This document shows positions 1 through 9,120 of a stretch of 64,000 nt of DNA, in pieces. Location of the stretch: assembly GCA_016871715.1 (NCBI GenBank), contig VHCO01000014.1, positions 1-64,000 on the forward strand, given 5' to 3'. The first letter of the stretch is position 1; every line of letters starts with the position of its first letter. The DNA comes from Verrucomicrobiota bacterium (GTDB lineage Bacteria > Verrucomicrobiota > Verrucomicrobiia > Limisphaerales > J093). The translations under genes were made by a program, and so were the position numbers. A model generated the notes under the pieces. It did not search any database and was not told the DNA's origin. It saw only the letters and a program-made list of their open reading frames with translations.

Positions 1-196
1 TGGACGATTGCCGCCCGCTGCTCGGCGGAATATGATCTGCGTCCACTCGATGATCGTTTCATCCCGCCAGCCTAGCCGACCTCCTCAGCGCACAGCTAGG
101 CGTGCTTCCCTTGACGCTTACGATGGATTGTTGGAGCACAGGAGCGTTGGGGCCGTGATTCTCCATTCTCCCTTTTCCCTTCTCCATTCTTTCCCT
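1..196. other. Non-coding stretch with pyrimidine-rich direct repeat
   Basis: No supportable gene is seen. The plus strand carries a pyrimidine-rich tract in which TTCTCCATTCT occurs twice (159-169 and 180-190), separated by CCCTTTTCCC-type sequence. It lies just downstream, on the minus strand, of the ComM/YifB remnant. Function unknown; it may be only low-complexity spacer. Confidence 0.4.
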
Positions 197-325
197 TCAC
201 CCCCACAACTGGCGGTCGAGGGTGCGGAATTGGACGGCTTCGGAGACGTGCTCGGCGGCGATGCGGTCGGACTCCTTGAGGTCGGCAATGGTGCGGGCGA
301 CCTTGAGGATGCGGTCTGCACTGGA
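197..325 (-). pseudogene. Remnant of the C-terminus of a ComM/YifB Mg-chelatase-like ATPase
   Basis: The minus strand reads [14 protein letters not shown], then about 25 more codons ending RTLDRQLWG and a TGA at 197-199. This matches the extreme C-terminal helical segment of ComM/YifB (the Mg_chelatase C domain, whose hallmark is [12 protein letters not shown]). Nothing of the AAA+ core is present. The homology begins only about 35-40 bp after the stop of the 1,297-residue gene that ends at 359. The fragment has no plausible start codon or ribosome site and is too short to fold alone. I call it a truncated relic left by deletion, or a duplicated gene end. The residue match is seen directly; its origin is inferred. 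Confidence 0.75.
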
Positions 326-358
326 CGGCCGGCACCTCGGCGTGGGGATCGAAGAACG

Positions 359-3300
359 CTACGGCTCGTCTGGAAAGGCCACCGTGACTTCAAGTGCTGC
401 TGGTGGGACTGGTGCCGTGGCGACCTTGCCCCCGGGCCAGCGCACGATGACGGACTGGGGAGGGTCGGGCATGCCTAACACCGCCACGGCGCTGTCTTGT
501 GACCAGTAGCCCGAGCCAGCGTGGAGCTCGCGGGCCGGGCCGAGGCCGCGGGCGGACTGGAGGCGCACGACCGCGCCGATGCCGGAGGGATTGCCGTCCG
601 GCCCCCGGAGGCGAACGCGCAGGCCGGGTTTGCCGTTCACATTCCGAAACAGTTGGGTGGACGCACCATTTTGCGTCACCACCAGGTCCGTGCGGCCGTC
701 GGCGTCGAAATCGGCGGCGGCGGCCCCTCGCTGCTCGCCATAAACGCGGATGCCGCTGGCGCGAGCCGGCCAAGGGTGCAAGCCGCCCCGGCCATCGCCG
801 CGCAGGCACAGGCCGCGCCCCCCGTCATAGCGCCCGGTTTCAGGCTCGGTAGCGAAGAAGTTTTGGCTCAGGAAAACATCCTCGCAGCCGTCGCCATCCC
901 AGTCGGCAACGCAGACTGCGAAGGCGGGCGACCACTGGGCCGGCCCGGGCAGTGGAACCACCTCGAAGCCGTTGGTGCGATTGAGAAAGAGGGTGGTCTC
1001 CAACCAGACGGCGGCGAGTTGCTGCCCTTCCGACAGGCGCTCCCCCAGAATCTCCGGAACGCTGGCGGCGCCAAACTCGCGGAAGGTCGGGTAGCGCGCC
1101 TGCACGAACGGCATGGCCATGGCGAAGCGGCCCAGGTGCAGCCAGGGAACGGTTTTGCCCGAGGCCGGGTCGTGATAGGTCTCGATCGGCTCGAGGCCGC
1201 CCGCACCGGTGAAGTCGCCGTAATAGAGTCGCAGCGGTTGGCTGCGGTAGGCTTGGTACTTGGTGTTCTGGCCCCAGTTCGAGGCGAGCAGGTCCAGCCG
1301 CCCGTCACCATCGAAGTCGCCTGCGCTTACCCCATTCCACCAGCCCGTCAGTTCTTCTAGGCTCAGCCATGACCCCTGCGGGGACGCGGTCTGGCTCCCG
1401 GCCGCGCCAGTCTTTGGCCACAGCAACCGGGGGTTCCAGGGAGTCAACTTGCCGCGGTGGTTTCGATAGACTCGGAGCGGTCCCCATTCGCAAGCCAAGA
1501 CCAGCTCCGGATAGCCGTCACCCTCGAGATCCGCAAACACCGCGCCGCTGACCAGGCCCAGGCGCTCGAACAGCCCCGTCCCGTCTTCCGCTGCAACGTA
1601 TTCCCCGCTCTGATTGCGGAACAGGCGCGAACTTGCCGGCTCCGGATAGCGGCCCGCGATGACTCGTCCCCCGACGAACAGGTCCAAGTCACCGTCACCG
1701 TCCACATCCGCTACGGAAACCGGTCCCGTGCTGGCTGGACCGCTGGGCAGGTCCGTTCGCCGTCCTGCGTCGCCAAGGTCGAACTGCCGCACGGAACCGG
1801 TCGTGGCGAGGTCATCCTCGTAGTTGGCCGCGCCCGCCAAGATCAGGGGCGGTCGGCTGGGGCGCGACAGCACCACCAAGCCTGTCAAGTCGCGGTCGAG
1901 CGATGCCCGCAACGCAGGGAGGTCAGCCAGGGGCGCGAAGCCGCCCCGGCCATCGTTCAGGAGGACGGCTAGGTGTCCCCCGCGGCCGCCGCCAACGACC
2001 AGATCGTCCCAGCCGTCGTTGTTGACGTCCGCCCAGGCCACCCCGGGTCCCAGTTGACTGAGCCTCTTGGGCAACAAGGACTGTCGCGCGAAGTCATCGA
2101 AGGGCTGGTCGCGGTGGACATGTGCGAGCCGCGCACTGACATTCTCGAACAGAGGGCGTGGCGAGTCGATGGGGGCGAGGGGCGTTGGACGCGCCGTGGT
2201 TGCAGGGGGTTCTTGGACGACGAGGTGTTGGTTGGGTTGGACATTGGTGAGGACGGTCTGAAGGCCGCTGCGCCAGTCGACCTGAACGCGCAACCGGTTG
2301 GTCGTGGCGCCCGCGGCGAACACACGCACAGGTTGGTCGCTCGACAAGTAACGGCCCCCGGCTTGCATCTCTTGGCTTTGGTGGGGCACGGCGCCGTGGA
2401 ACACGTGGATCTTCGCCCCAATGCCGCGGGTGTTCTTGCCTGCGCCTTGCAGGCTCACGGCCAGTCGTGGCGCGGTCGTTTCGTTGCGGTAAACCCCCAC
2501 CGCCGCGTTCATGTTATTGACGATCGCATCCAGATCGCCGTCGTTGTCCAGATCCGCCAGCGCCACGCCCTGAGACACCCCGCGCGTGTCGAAGCCCCAG
2601 GCTGCCCCCACTTCCTCGAAGGTCAGGTCGCCCCGGTTGCGGAAGGCGAGGTTGGGCAGGCTCAACCGCGGAAACTGGGCGCGCATGCGCAGCGCCGCGG
2701 CGTCGCTGAGCTGTCGGGCGCGGCGAATCGCCTCGAGTTGGTTGGCGATGTCGATGTCCTGCACATCGCGCTCGAAGCCGGTGGCGATGAGCGCGTCTTC
2801 GTAGCCGTCGAGGTCCACGTCTAGGAAGACCGGGCTCCAGGACCATTCGGTCGCGTAGAGCCCCGCCGCATAGGCCAGCTCGAGGTAGTCGCCGTCGCCG
2901 CAGTTCCAGAACAGGGTGTTGCGCGGCGACTGGGGCCGGTCGTCGAACACGCCGACCTGCCCAAAGACGAACTGGTGATCGCTGATCTGCACCTGACGCA
3001 GCCGATGATCGCGGCTGACCATGTCGGTCACGAAGACCTCGTCCTGGCCGTCCCGGTCCAAGTCCGCGCAATCCACTCCCATCGAGAACCAACTGGTCTT
3101 GCGCCAAGCCGTCCGCCGCGCAGCCTGGAACCGGCCCCCGCCACGATTCATCCAAATCCGGTCCGGCGAGGCCATGTCCGAGCACACGTACAGGTCCGGG
3201 GCGCCGTCGCCGTCGAGGTCCCGAAACATGCCGGTCAGGGTCCAGTCGTAGAGGGGGGCCGCCAAGGGCCGGCCGTCTTCATCCAGGAACTGACCGCCCG

Positions 3301-4252
3301 TGAACGGGACGGGGGCGAAGCGGCCGTTGCCTTCGTTGCGGTACAGGACATCCGCCTGGCCGTTCTCGGTGATGTTGCCTTGGTCGTCCAGGGTCACCCA
3401 ACCGGCCAGGTCCGGGCCCGTCAACGGGCGCCCGTTGACCATCGTCACGACCTGGCGGCCGTCGACGGTTCGGACGCGCAGTTGCATGCGAAAGCCGTCG
3501 CGCAGGGTCTCGTTGCGGTAATTGGCCACGTAGAGGTCCAGGTCGCCGTCGCCATCGATGTCGGCCAAGGCCAGCGACATGCTGGCGGCGGTGCTGCTGA
3601 AGCCGGACGCGGCGGTCGCATCCCGGAAGTTCCCGTGACCGTCGTTGAGAAAGCAACTGACGCCGCCTCGAATCGCGCTGACCAACAGGTCCAGGTCGCC
3701 GTCGCCGTCCAGATCCGCCAGCGCGGCTCCGGTGCTGTCCAGGTCCGGGCAGGCCACGCCCGCGCGGGCGGCGACCTCCTCGAACCTCCACTCGCCCAAG
3801 TTGCGGTACAGCGCGTTGGGCCCGTCCAAACGGCACAAGTAAAGGTCGCAGCGACCGTCACCGTCCACATCGCCGGCGGCCACGCCCGACCCGTTCAGCA
3901 AGATGTGGTTCGTCAGCGACCGAGACTCGGCCAGCGTGTTGGTGAAGCCGATGCCGGTCAACTCGGGCGACAACAGCCCAAAGCCCACTCGTTCCGAGCC
4001 CGGCACCGAGCGGGGAATCGGTTCGAGGTCGAGTTGGGATCCGCGGGTCGAGGCCGCTGCCAGGGCGAAGAGCGCTCCATACGCCCCGAGTCGTGCGGCC
4101 CACGTCAGGGCCCTGCCAGCCCGGCGCGACCGGCTTGGGGCCCTTGTCCACCGGGTGCCGCTGCCGGGCCCTCGAGAGCCCCGGGCGGGTTCGGCCTTGC
4201 GGGAGTGTGTTGACACGGTGGCGAGGTTCGCGAGCGGTGGGGCATACGGCAA
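359..4252 (-). CDS. Large secreted VCBS/FG-GAP repeat protein with ASPIC/UnbV domains (CRTAC1-like)
   Basis: A 1,297-residue protein with an Arg-rich N-terminus and a hydrophobic segment around residues 50-68, which suggests export or membrane anchoring. Many D-x-DGDG-x-x-D calcium-binding loops (for example DVDGDGRCD, DLDGDGDLD, DFDGDGRLD) mark FG-GAP/VCBS repeats that fold as beta-propellers. There are two ASPIC/UnbV-like modules, near residues 600-670 and at the C-terminus (VIVRWPGGK). The layout looks like two CRTAC1-type units in tandem. Family members are extracellular calcium-binding proteins common in Verrucomicrobia and Planctomycetes; a specific substrate cannot be named. The start is uncertain because the first ~50 residues are low-complexity Arg/Pro/Ser and a downstream start is possible. 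Confidence 0.85.
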   Translation of the reverse strand: MPYAPPLANLATVSTHSRKAEPARGSRGPGSGTRWTRAPSRSRRAGRALTWAARLGAYGALFALAAASTRGSQLDLEPIPRSVPGSERVGFGLLSPELTGIGFTNTLAESRSLTNHILLNGSGVAAGDVDGDGRCDLYLCRLDGPNALYRNLGEWRFEEVAARAGVACPDLDSTGAALADLDGDGDLDLLVSAIRGGVSCFLNDGHGNFRDATAASGFSSTAASMSLALADIDGDGDLDLYVANYRNETLRDGFRMQLRVRTVDGRQVVTMVNGRPLTGPDLAGWVTLDDQGNITENGQADVLYRNEGNGRFAPVPFTGGQFLDEDGRPLAAPLYDWTLTGMFRDLDGDGAPDLYVCSDMASPDRIWMNRGGGRFQAARRTAWRKTSWFSMGVDCADLDRDGQDEVFVTDMVSRDHRLRQVQISDHQFVFGQVGVFDDRPQSPRNTLFWNCGDGDYLELAYAAGLYATEWSWSPVFLDVDLDGYEDALIATGFERDVQDIDIANQLEAIRRARQLSDAAALRMRAQFPRLSLPNLAFRNRGDLTFEEVGAAWGFDTRGVSQGVALADLDNDGDLDAIVNNMNAAVGVYRNETTAPRLAVSLQGAGKNTRGIGAKIHVFHGAVPHQSQEMQAGGRYLSSDQPVRVFAAGATTNRLRVQVDWRSGLQTVLTNVQPNQHLVVQEPPATTARPTPLAPIDSPRPLFENVSARLAHVHRDQPFDDFARQSLLPKRLSQLGPGVAWADVNNDGWDDLVVGGGRGGHLAVLLNDGRGGFAPLADLPALRASLDRDLTGLVVLSRPSRPPLILAGAANYEDDLATTGSVRQFDLGDAGRRTDLPSGPASTGPVSVADVDGDGDLDLFVGGRVIAGRYPEPASSRLFRNQSGEYVAAEDGTGLFERLGLVSGAVFADLEGDGYPELVLACEWGPLRVYRNHRGKLTPWNPRLLWPKTGAAGSQTASPQGSWLSLEELTGWWNGVSAGDFDGDGRLDLLASNWGQNTKYQAYRSQPLRLYYGDFTGAGGLEPIETYHDPASGKTVPWLHLGRFAMAMPFVQARYPTFREFGAASVPEILGERLSEGQQLAAVWLETTLFLNRTNGFEVVPLPGPAQWSPAFAVCVADWDGDGCEDVFLSQNFFATEPETGRYDGGRGLCLRGDGRGGLHPWPARASGIRVYGEQRGAAAADFDADGRTDLVVTQNGASTQLFRNVNGKPGLRVRLRGPDGNPSGIGAVVRLQSARGLGPARELHAGSGYWSQDSAVAVLGMPDPPQSVIVRWPGGKVATAPVPPAALEVTVAFPDEP

Positions 4253-4427
4253 GGAAAACCAACGGCCGGAAACAGCCGCTCGTCCGCAATGTCCATCCTC
4301 GCTTTCATGGTTCCGATCTGCGGCTCAAGCAGCGGAAGGGCCCGAGTGATTTCTACGGTGCAAAGAAGAGGGAATCGACAACGGTGAACGACAAAGTTCA
4401 GCGACAAAGTCCTGCCTCCATTTGCCA

Positions 4428-4466
4428 CCTGCCTTTGTCGCTTGCCTTTGTCGTTTGCCTTTGTCG
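4428..4466. repeat. 13-bp tandem repeat, three copies
   Basis: Three adjacent copies of YYTGCCTTTGTCG (4428-4440, 4441-4453, 4454-4466) differ only in the first two bases, and a decayed fourth copy follows. On the minus strand the repeated word is CGACAAAGGCA. Two more CGACAAAG words in the opposite orientation lie just upstream at about 4390-4410. It sits between two minus-strand genes. It could be a small variable-number repeat or an operator array. Confidence 0.7.
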
Positions 4467-4518
4467 TCCGTCTTTGGTTCTCCATCGATGGATGGTCTTG
4501 GTTTGGGCCGGAAAAGCG

Positions 4519-4549
4519 AAAGGGACCGAACGAGCCGTTCGGTCCCTTT
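4519..4549 (-). terminator. Perfect hairpin, probable intrinsic terminator of the PA14/Ig gene
   Basis: AAAGGGACCGAACG (4519-4532) is an exact inverted repeat of 4536-4549 with a three-base loop. It begins about 36 nt after the stop of the minus-strand gene ending at 4585. On the minus strand the stem is followed by CGCTTTTCC, a modest T-run. The 14-bp perfect stem and its position favour a terminator. Confidence 0.7.
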
Positions 4550-4584
4550 GCGAGTTTAGTTCTCCGCGCGGAGCGGATCGGGGA

Positions 4585-7383
4585 TTATCGCATGAGGCGA
4601 TAGAACTTCTGGCCAGGGCCGGCCGGCACGCTGACTTGGAACGGACTAGCCGGGTTCCCGGCCACGTTGGTCCAGGACCGCAGATCGGTCGATTCCTGGA
4701 GCGCGCCGCCGCCGGTCCAGCGGATCGTCACGGTGCCGTCCGCGAGCACGGGACGCTCGAACGAAGGCGGTTCGTACGTGACGCGGTAAGCCTTGAGGAC
4801 GCTGCCCGGGATGGGAGTCAACTGGGCTGCAGGCGTCGCGTCGCCTTCCTTGCGCCAGGCGACCTGGGCCCAGTCGCCGCCGCCGCCTTCCTTGTAGACC
4901 TGGTAGAGGTAGTAGGAGGTGCCGGCCTGCAACGCAATCGCCTCGGAAGTCTGGATGCTCCCGTTGGTTTGAGGATCGACCGCAGTCGGTTCGAGGAAGG
5001 CCTGGCAGCAACCCAACTCCCAAGCGACCAGACGGGCGCCCGCCGGGTCTGCACTGGTCGAGAGGTAGAAGGCCGAAGCGTCGTCGCTGCGGATGAAGAA
5101 CCGGTACTGAGCGGTCTCGGTGGGGGTCACCCAACCGGAGATGCGCGCACCGAAGTTATTGGCGACGCCGCTCAGGCCGTTGGCGTCGGTGTTGAAGGCC
5201 GTCATGGACTCCCAACGCGAGGGTTGGCCCGGATAATTCAGGTCGAACTCGATCAGGTCCACACGGGTCCCCGTGATGTCCGGCCATTGTTCCCACAGCA
5301 AGTAACCGTCGGTCAGGGCCGGTCCCTTGAGCTTCACCGGCGTGTTGGGGGCGATGACGTTGCCGCCGCCCGTGGCGATGTCGCGCACGCCGCTGATGCT
5401 GAGCGTAGCGTCGGCGCCGGGGGCGATGTGCGAGATGTAGACGATGGCCGCCGTCGCACCGATGGCGCGAGCTCCGCTCACCGTGCCACCGCTGAGTTTG
5501 TAGTTGTTCGGATCACCCGCGGTCTGCGCGGTTACCTCCTCCGAATAATCGATCCGGACGTAGGACGCGTCGGCGGAGCGGCCATTCTTAAACGCGGCGA
5601 CGGTCGGTGGCTGCGTATCGTTCACCACGTTGACGGTTGCCTCGCGGGTGGTCACGGTCCCCAGCGGGTTCACGGCGACCAACTTGTACTTGCCCGAGTC
5701 GGACACCTTGGCCTTCGGCACGACCAACTTGGTCTTGGTCACGCCTTGCACGACCGTGGGCGGGTAGTACGGCTCTCCGGCGGCGTTGGTCCGCGTGCCA
5801 TCCAGCGCCACATTGTCCTTCTGCCATTGGTACTTGTTCGGACTGCCGGTGATTTGGGTGAGCAATTCGAGCTGTTGATTTTCGGTGATGGTCACGTCGC
5901 TCGGTTCGAGCGCGATGGTCGGAGCCACATTCTGGACCGTGAACACGCCGTACCCGTAGCCAGAGCCGACCCACACGATCAGGGACTTGTCCAGGTTGGC
6001 AGGGGCGCTGGTGTCCGGGTAGACCGTCAGGTCGCCGTCGTAGCCCCACTCGTTGCCGACCTGAGCGCCGGCGTCGTTGCTCTGAATGTCCATTTCGGTG
6101 AAGGGGAGTCTGTAACCGGAATTGGGGGCAATGGTGCCATCCAAGCGGTGCACGCCAAGCCAACCCGGCTTCTTGATGCTGCCGAACTGGTTGTTCCAGC
6201 TCGGGAACGCGTAGTTGACCACGTAATCCACTTCCTTATGCGCATCGAGAATACCGCCCCAGTTGCCGTCGTAATACTCGACGCCGTCGACGGCGTGGTT
6301 GATCGCCAACCCGTTGGCGCCCGCCGACTCCCACCGGAACGCCGGCAGGTTGCCCCAGGCATCGTTGTTCACTTGGAACAACATCACCTGGAAGTTGGGG
6401 GCGTAAGTGTCGTCGAGCACATCGAGCGGGAAATCCGGATCGACGATGAAGCGGCTGGGCCGAGCCTCCCAGCCCGTGCCCGGGTAGCGCCCGTGATAGG
6501 CCGTCATCAGGTTGGGGTGAGCCGAATCCAGCCCGTACTGCACCACCCGAGAGGTGAGGCCGCCCTGCGAGTAACTACCCTTACGGCCGCCGTCGCGGTC
6601 GTTGAACCGGGCGATCGGGTGGAACTTGAGCCCGTCGGTCGTCTTGAAGATCTGCACGTGATGGCTGGCGCGCCAGGTGCCGCCCCCGGCGACGAACATC
6701 GTGTTGTTGCCGGACCCGGTCACGCGGAAATCGCGCCAACGCCAACTGGTGTTGCCGTCGCCGCCACTGCTGCCATCCAGCGGGGTACCCGCGCAATCGG
6801 ACGCGCCAGGCGTGGGCTCGGTCCAGGCACAGGTCGGTGTGCTCTCCCAGCCGCCGCCGGCCTTGGGCGCCCAACGCAGGATGACGTTTTTGTGGGTCGA
6901 GTAGATGGCGCGTTGCCCTTCCGGGCCTTCGTCGATGTCCCAGTTGCTCCAGAAGTCGTTGTTGTTCGCTTGGCCGGTAGCGGTCACCGGGCGCAGGCCA
7001 ATCACATGCGCTAACCCGAGCGGCTTACCGGTCGCCGCGTCGATCCAAATCAACGAGCGGTCCGGGTAGGCCGCCGCCAGGTCTTTCTTCTCCTGGGACA
7101 GATTGGCGTCGGCTTCGTCAATGCCGTTCTCTTTGACCATCAGCAGGTAGCGCGTGGCGTCGTACCGGCGCAGCTTACCGAGGGCGAATTGTTGCGAGCG
7201 TCCGATGCCGTTGGCGGCGTACGGCGCTCCGACGTTCCTGACGACCAGCGGGAGCTTGTCCGCAGGATCGACGTTGACCAACCCGTTGAGGTGCTGCACC
7301 CAGACGGGCGTGATGACCTGCGCTTGGGACAGCGGCATAAACCCCGCCGCCAGCGCAACTGCGACTAACGATCGTTTTCTCAT
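4585..7383 (-). CDS. Secreted Ig-like and PA14 domain protein
   Basis: A 932-residue exported protein. I start it at the ATG at 7383 because the residues that follow form a classical signal peptide (MRKRSLVAVALAAG, then SQAQ), with AGGAAC upstream; the frame is open 43 codons further. The N-terminal ~480 residues form a beta-rich secreted domain of no recognised family, including a repeated theme of journeys through W/G/D-rich loops. An Ig-like module follows around residues 495-590 (TITENQQLEL, YQWQKDN). A PA14-like carbohydrate-binding module spans about 690-840 (DDASAFYLS, the usual position of the ligand loop). The C-terminus resembles the short verrucomicrobial ending that closes on FYRLMR. 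A surface polysaccharide-related role is plausible but not proven. Confidence 0.8.
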   Translation of the reverse strand: MRKRSLVAVALAAGFMPLSQAQVITPVWVQHLNGLVNVDPADKLPLVVRNVGAPYAANGIGRSQQFALGKLRRYDATRYLLMVKENGIDEADANLSQEKKDLAAAYPDRSLIWIDAATGKPLGLAHVIGLRPVTATGQANNNDFWSNWDIDEGPEGQRAIYSTHKNVILRWAPKAGGGWESTPTCAWTEPTPGASDCAGTPLDGSSGGDGNTSWRWRDFRVTGSGNNTMFVAGGGTWRASHHVQIFKTTDGLKFHPIARFNDRDGGRKGSYSQGGLTSRVVQYGLDSAHPNLMTAYHGRYPGTGWEARPSRFIVDPDFPLDVLDDTYAPNFQVMLFQVNNDAWGNLPAFRWESAGANGLAINHAVDGVEYYDGNWGGILDAHKEVDYVVNYAFPSWNNQFGSIKKPGWLGVHRLDGTIAPNSGYRLPFTEMDIQSNDAGAQVGNEWGYDGDLTVYPDTSAPANLDKSLIVWVGSGYGYGVFTVQNVAPTIALEPSDVTITENQQLELLTQITGSPNKYQWQKDNVALDGTRTNAAGEPYYPPTVVQGVTKTKLVVPKAKVSDSGKYKLVAVNPLGTVTTREATVNVVNDTQPPTVAAFKNGRSADASYVRIDYSEEVTAQTAGDPNNYKLSGGTVSGARAIGATAAIVYISHIAPGADATLSISGVRDIATGGGNVIAPNTPVKLKGPALTDGYLLWEQWPDITGTRVDLIEFDLNYPGQPSRWESMTAFNTDANGLSGVANNFGARISGWVTPTETAQYRFFIRSDDASAFYLSTSADPAGARLVAWELGCCQAFLEPTAVDPQTNGSIQTSEAIALQAGTSYYLYQVYKEGGGGDWAQVAWRKEGDATPAAQLTPIPGSVLKAYRVTYEPPSFERPVLADGTVTIRWTGGGALQESTDLRSWTNVAGNPASPFQVSVPAGPGQKFYRLMR

Positions 7384-7789
7384 GGCAGTTCCTATGTTGA
7401 GTTCAAACGGTTGCCTAGCCTCAACCAAACCGACACGCCGGTGCCTATCTATCCCACGGCCCACGCCACACGCGCGCGGGCCATCCCACACCCCACCCGA
7501 GCGACACGCCACCCGGGACCGAAACTCGCACCGGCGAGCTATCGAGCAAGCGCGCTTATAACTGATTGGCTGGTCGGGTCAAGTGCGATCGACCGATCGT
7601 CGCGAAAAGGCCATTTCCAGCTCTCCAACTAATGCGGCCGCCTAATTCTGATCGTGTGCGGGACCCCGCCGAACGCAGGCCCCCTGGGCTGGAAATCCAG
7701 CGCCGGTTGCGTGTGGTGGGAGTGGACAGGCGGGAGCTGACTCGGCATGCTGGTTCAAACAGAAAGCCGTTCGCAACACACTCAGCCTC
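7384..7789. other. Divergent intergenic promoter region
   Basis: A 406-bp gap between divergently transcribed secreted-protein genes. Apart from a good minus-strand promoter candidate at 7555-7582, I see no RNA gene or strong hairpin. Short overlapping frames here lack coding character. Confidence 0.5.
7555..7582 (-). promoter_or_regulatory. Putative sigma-70 promoter of the PA14/Ig gene
   Basis: On the minus strand TTGACC (7582-7577) is followed, after 16 bp, by TATAAG (7560-7555), each one base off consensus. It would give a leader of roughly 165 nt before the ATG at 7383. Based on sequence pattern only. Confidence 0.4.
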
Positions 7790-9064
7790 ATGAACTCCTG
7801 CTCGATCCGCAACGCCCGCCGGTGCACCGGGCGCGCCGCCATCGGTCTGACGGCGCTTGGCCTCGGCATCGCAACCTACGTTGGCACCGCCCGAGCCGCC
7901 TCTCCCAACCGAGCCTCCAATGAGCTCGCGTTTGACCGCACGATTTCGCGCCCGGTGCTCGAGCGCTACTTGGCCCGCGCGATCACCATGGAGGGACTGC
8001 TCCACGGGCGGGGCGATCTCGAGGATAACATCCGGATGCTGAAGGACGTCGGGGCCAAGCTCGTCGGGCGCAGCCTCTGTTTATGGGGTGGCGAAGCCAA
8101 TCTGCTGCGCAACCTGGAGCGGGCCAAGGAGGCGGTCCCAAAACTGCTGGCGGCTGACCCGGAAATGATCCTGCAGGCGTGCCTGTTCGAGATCGTGACC
8201 ACGCAGGTCGAACAAGTGCCCGTGCCGCCCTGGACGTTCACCGCCCTAAACCAACCGGTCGAGCAACGCAACTTTCGCTATGCCGACATGCTCTATCCCA
8301 ATGGCCGATTCAAAGATCATTGGCGCCCAGGCCACTCGGTCCCGGACGTGAGCCGGCCGGAAACCAAGCTCTGGTTCTACTACCTCGGGGCGTCGTTTAT
8401 CGAAGTGGGGTGCGAGGCGATCCACTTGGGGCAGACCGAACTGATGAACCACAACGACCGCAACCTGGACCACTACGCCCAGGTGCTCGCCTTGATTCGC
8501 TCTTATGCCGCCCAACACGCCCGCCGGCACCTCGTGCTGCTGGATTCGCACGTGCCCAGCGGCGGCCTGGTGCGCGAAGGAAGACTGCTGATGGACTTCC
8601 ACTCCTTCCCGCTCCGCATCAAGGAGGTGCCAGACCGACCGCAGGAGGCGATCCTGGAAGTGGGTTTCTCGGACGGGATCTACGGCCGGAGCAAGGGCGG
8701 ACTCACCCCGAGCGGCTGGCACTGCGAGCACTTGCCTTACCTGGTCGAGATCGACAACTGGGGCGTCAGCCGCCAACCCGGCCAGCCCAAGGCGGGCGGG
8801 ATCTGGATCTGGGGCTACGACGAGATCACCTGGTTCGCCCACCAAAGCCGAGAGTACCGCGCCCAATGGCTGCGCTACGCGTGGGATTGGGTGCGGCGCA
8901 CCGATCCCAACGGCTACCTTCAAATGCCCGGTAGCCGCACGTTGCGCTCGCCCCTGGACGGCCTGCGTTGGTACTACGCCAACCGGCCCAGCGCCGCCGT
9001 CCCGGAGGGGTTCGCCGATGAGGAGGCGATTAAGGCCGTTTGGGCTGCCGACCGCGCCTTTTGA
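7790..9064 (+). CDS. Hypothetical exported protein
   Basis: A 424-residue protein with an N-terminal signal-like segment (Arg-rich, then IGLTALGLGIATY, with AxA near residue 37). The mature part is rich in Trp, Tyr, His and Asp, with motifs such as GWHCEHLPYL, IWIWGYDEITW and GCEAIHLGQTE, which would fit a TIM-barrel hydrolase-like fold. I do not recognise a named family and assign no function. It is followed after 56 bp by a sulfatase gene on the same strand, so the two may be co-transcribed and act on the same extracellular polymer. That last point is inference from adjacency only. Confidence 0.75.
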   Translation: MNSCSIRNARRCTGRAAIGLTALGLGIATYVGTARAASPNRASNELAFDRTISRPVLERYLARAITMEGLLHGRGDLEDNIRMLKDVGAKLVGRSLCLWGGEANLLRNLERAKEAVPKLLAADPEMILQACLFEIVTTQVEQVPVPPWTFTALNQPVEQRNFRYADMLYPNGRFKDHWRPGHSVPDVSRPETKLWFYYLGASFIEVGCEAIHLGQTELMNHNDRNLDHYAQVLALIRSYAAQHARRHLVLLDSHVPSGGLVREGRLLMDFHSFPLRIKEVPDRPQEAILEVGFSDGIYGRSKGGLTPSGWHCEHLPYLVEIDNWGVSRQPGQPKAGGIWIWGYDEITWFAHQSREYRAQWLRYAWDWVRRTDPNGYLQMPGSRTLRSPLDGLRWYYANRPSAAVPEGFADEEAIKAVWAADRAF

Positions 9065-9120
9065 GCCGCAGCGCCAACCATGAACACCGGTCCCTATTCC
9101 CCCAGATGCCGTCTCCTCCC

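Larger units (their letters stand above)
4253..4584. other. Intergenic region with tandem repeat and hairpin
   Basis: A 332-bp gap between two minus-strand genes. It contains a 13-bp tandem repeat (4428-4466) and a perfect inverted repeat (4519-4549), listed separately. The remainder probably holds the promoter of the downstream VCBS-protein gene, but no convincing -35/-10 pair was seen. Confidence 0.5.

Noticed and set aside
4093-7014. A 973-codon plus-strand frame antisense to the PA14/Ig gene
   Set aside because: Its translation is Arg/Val/Gly-rich with no domain, while the minus strand has a signal peptide and PA14/Ig motifs. It reflects high third-position GC.
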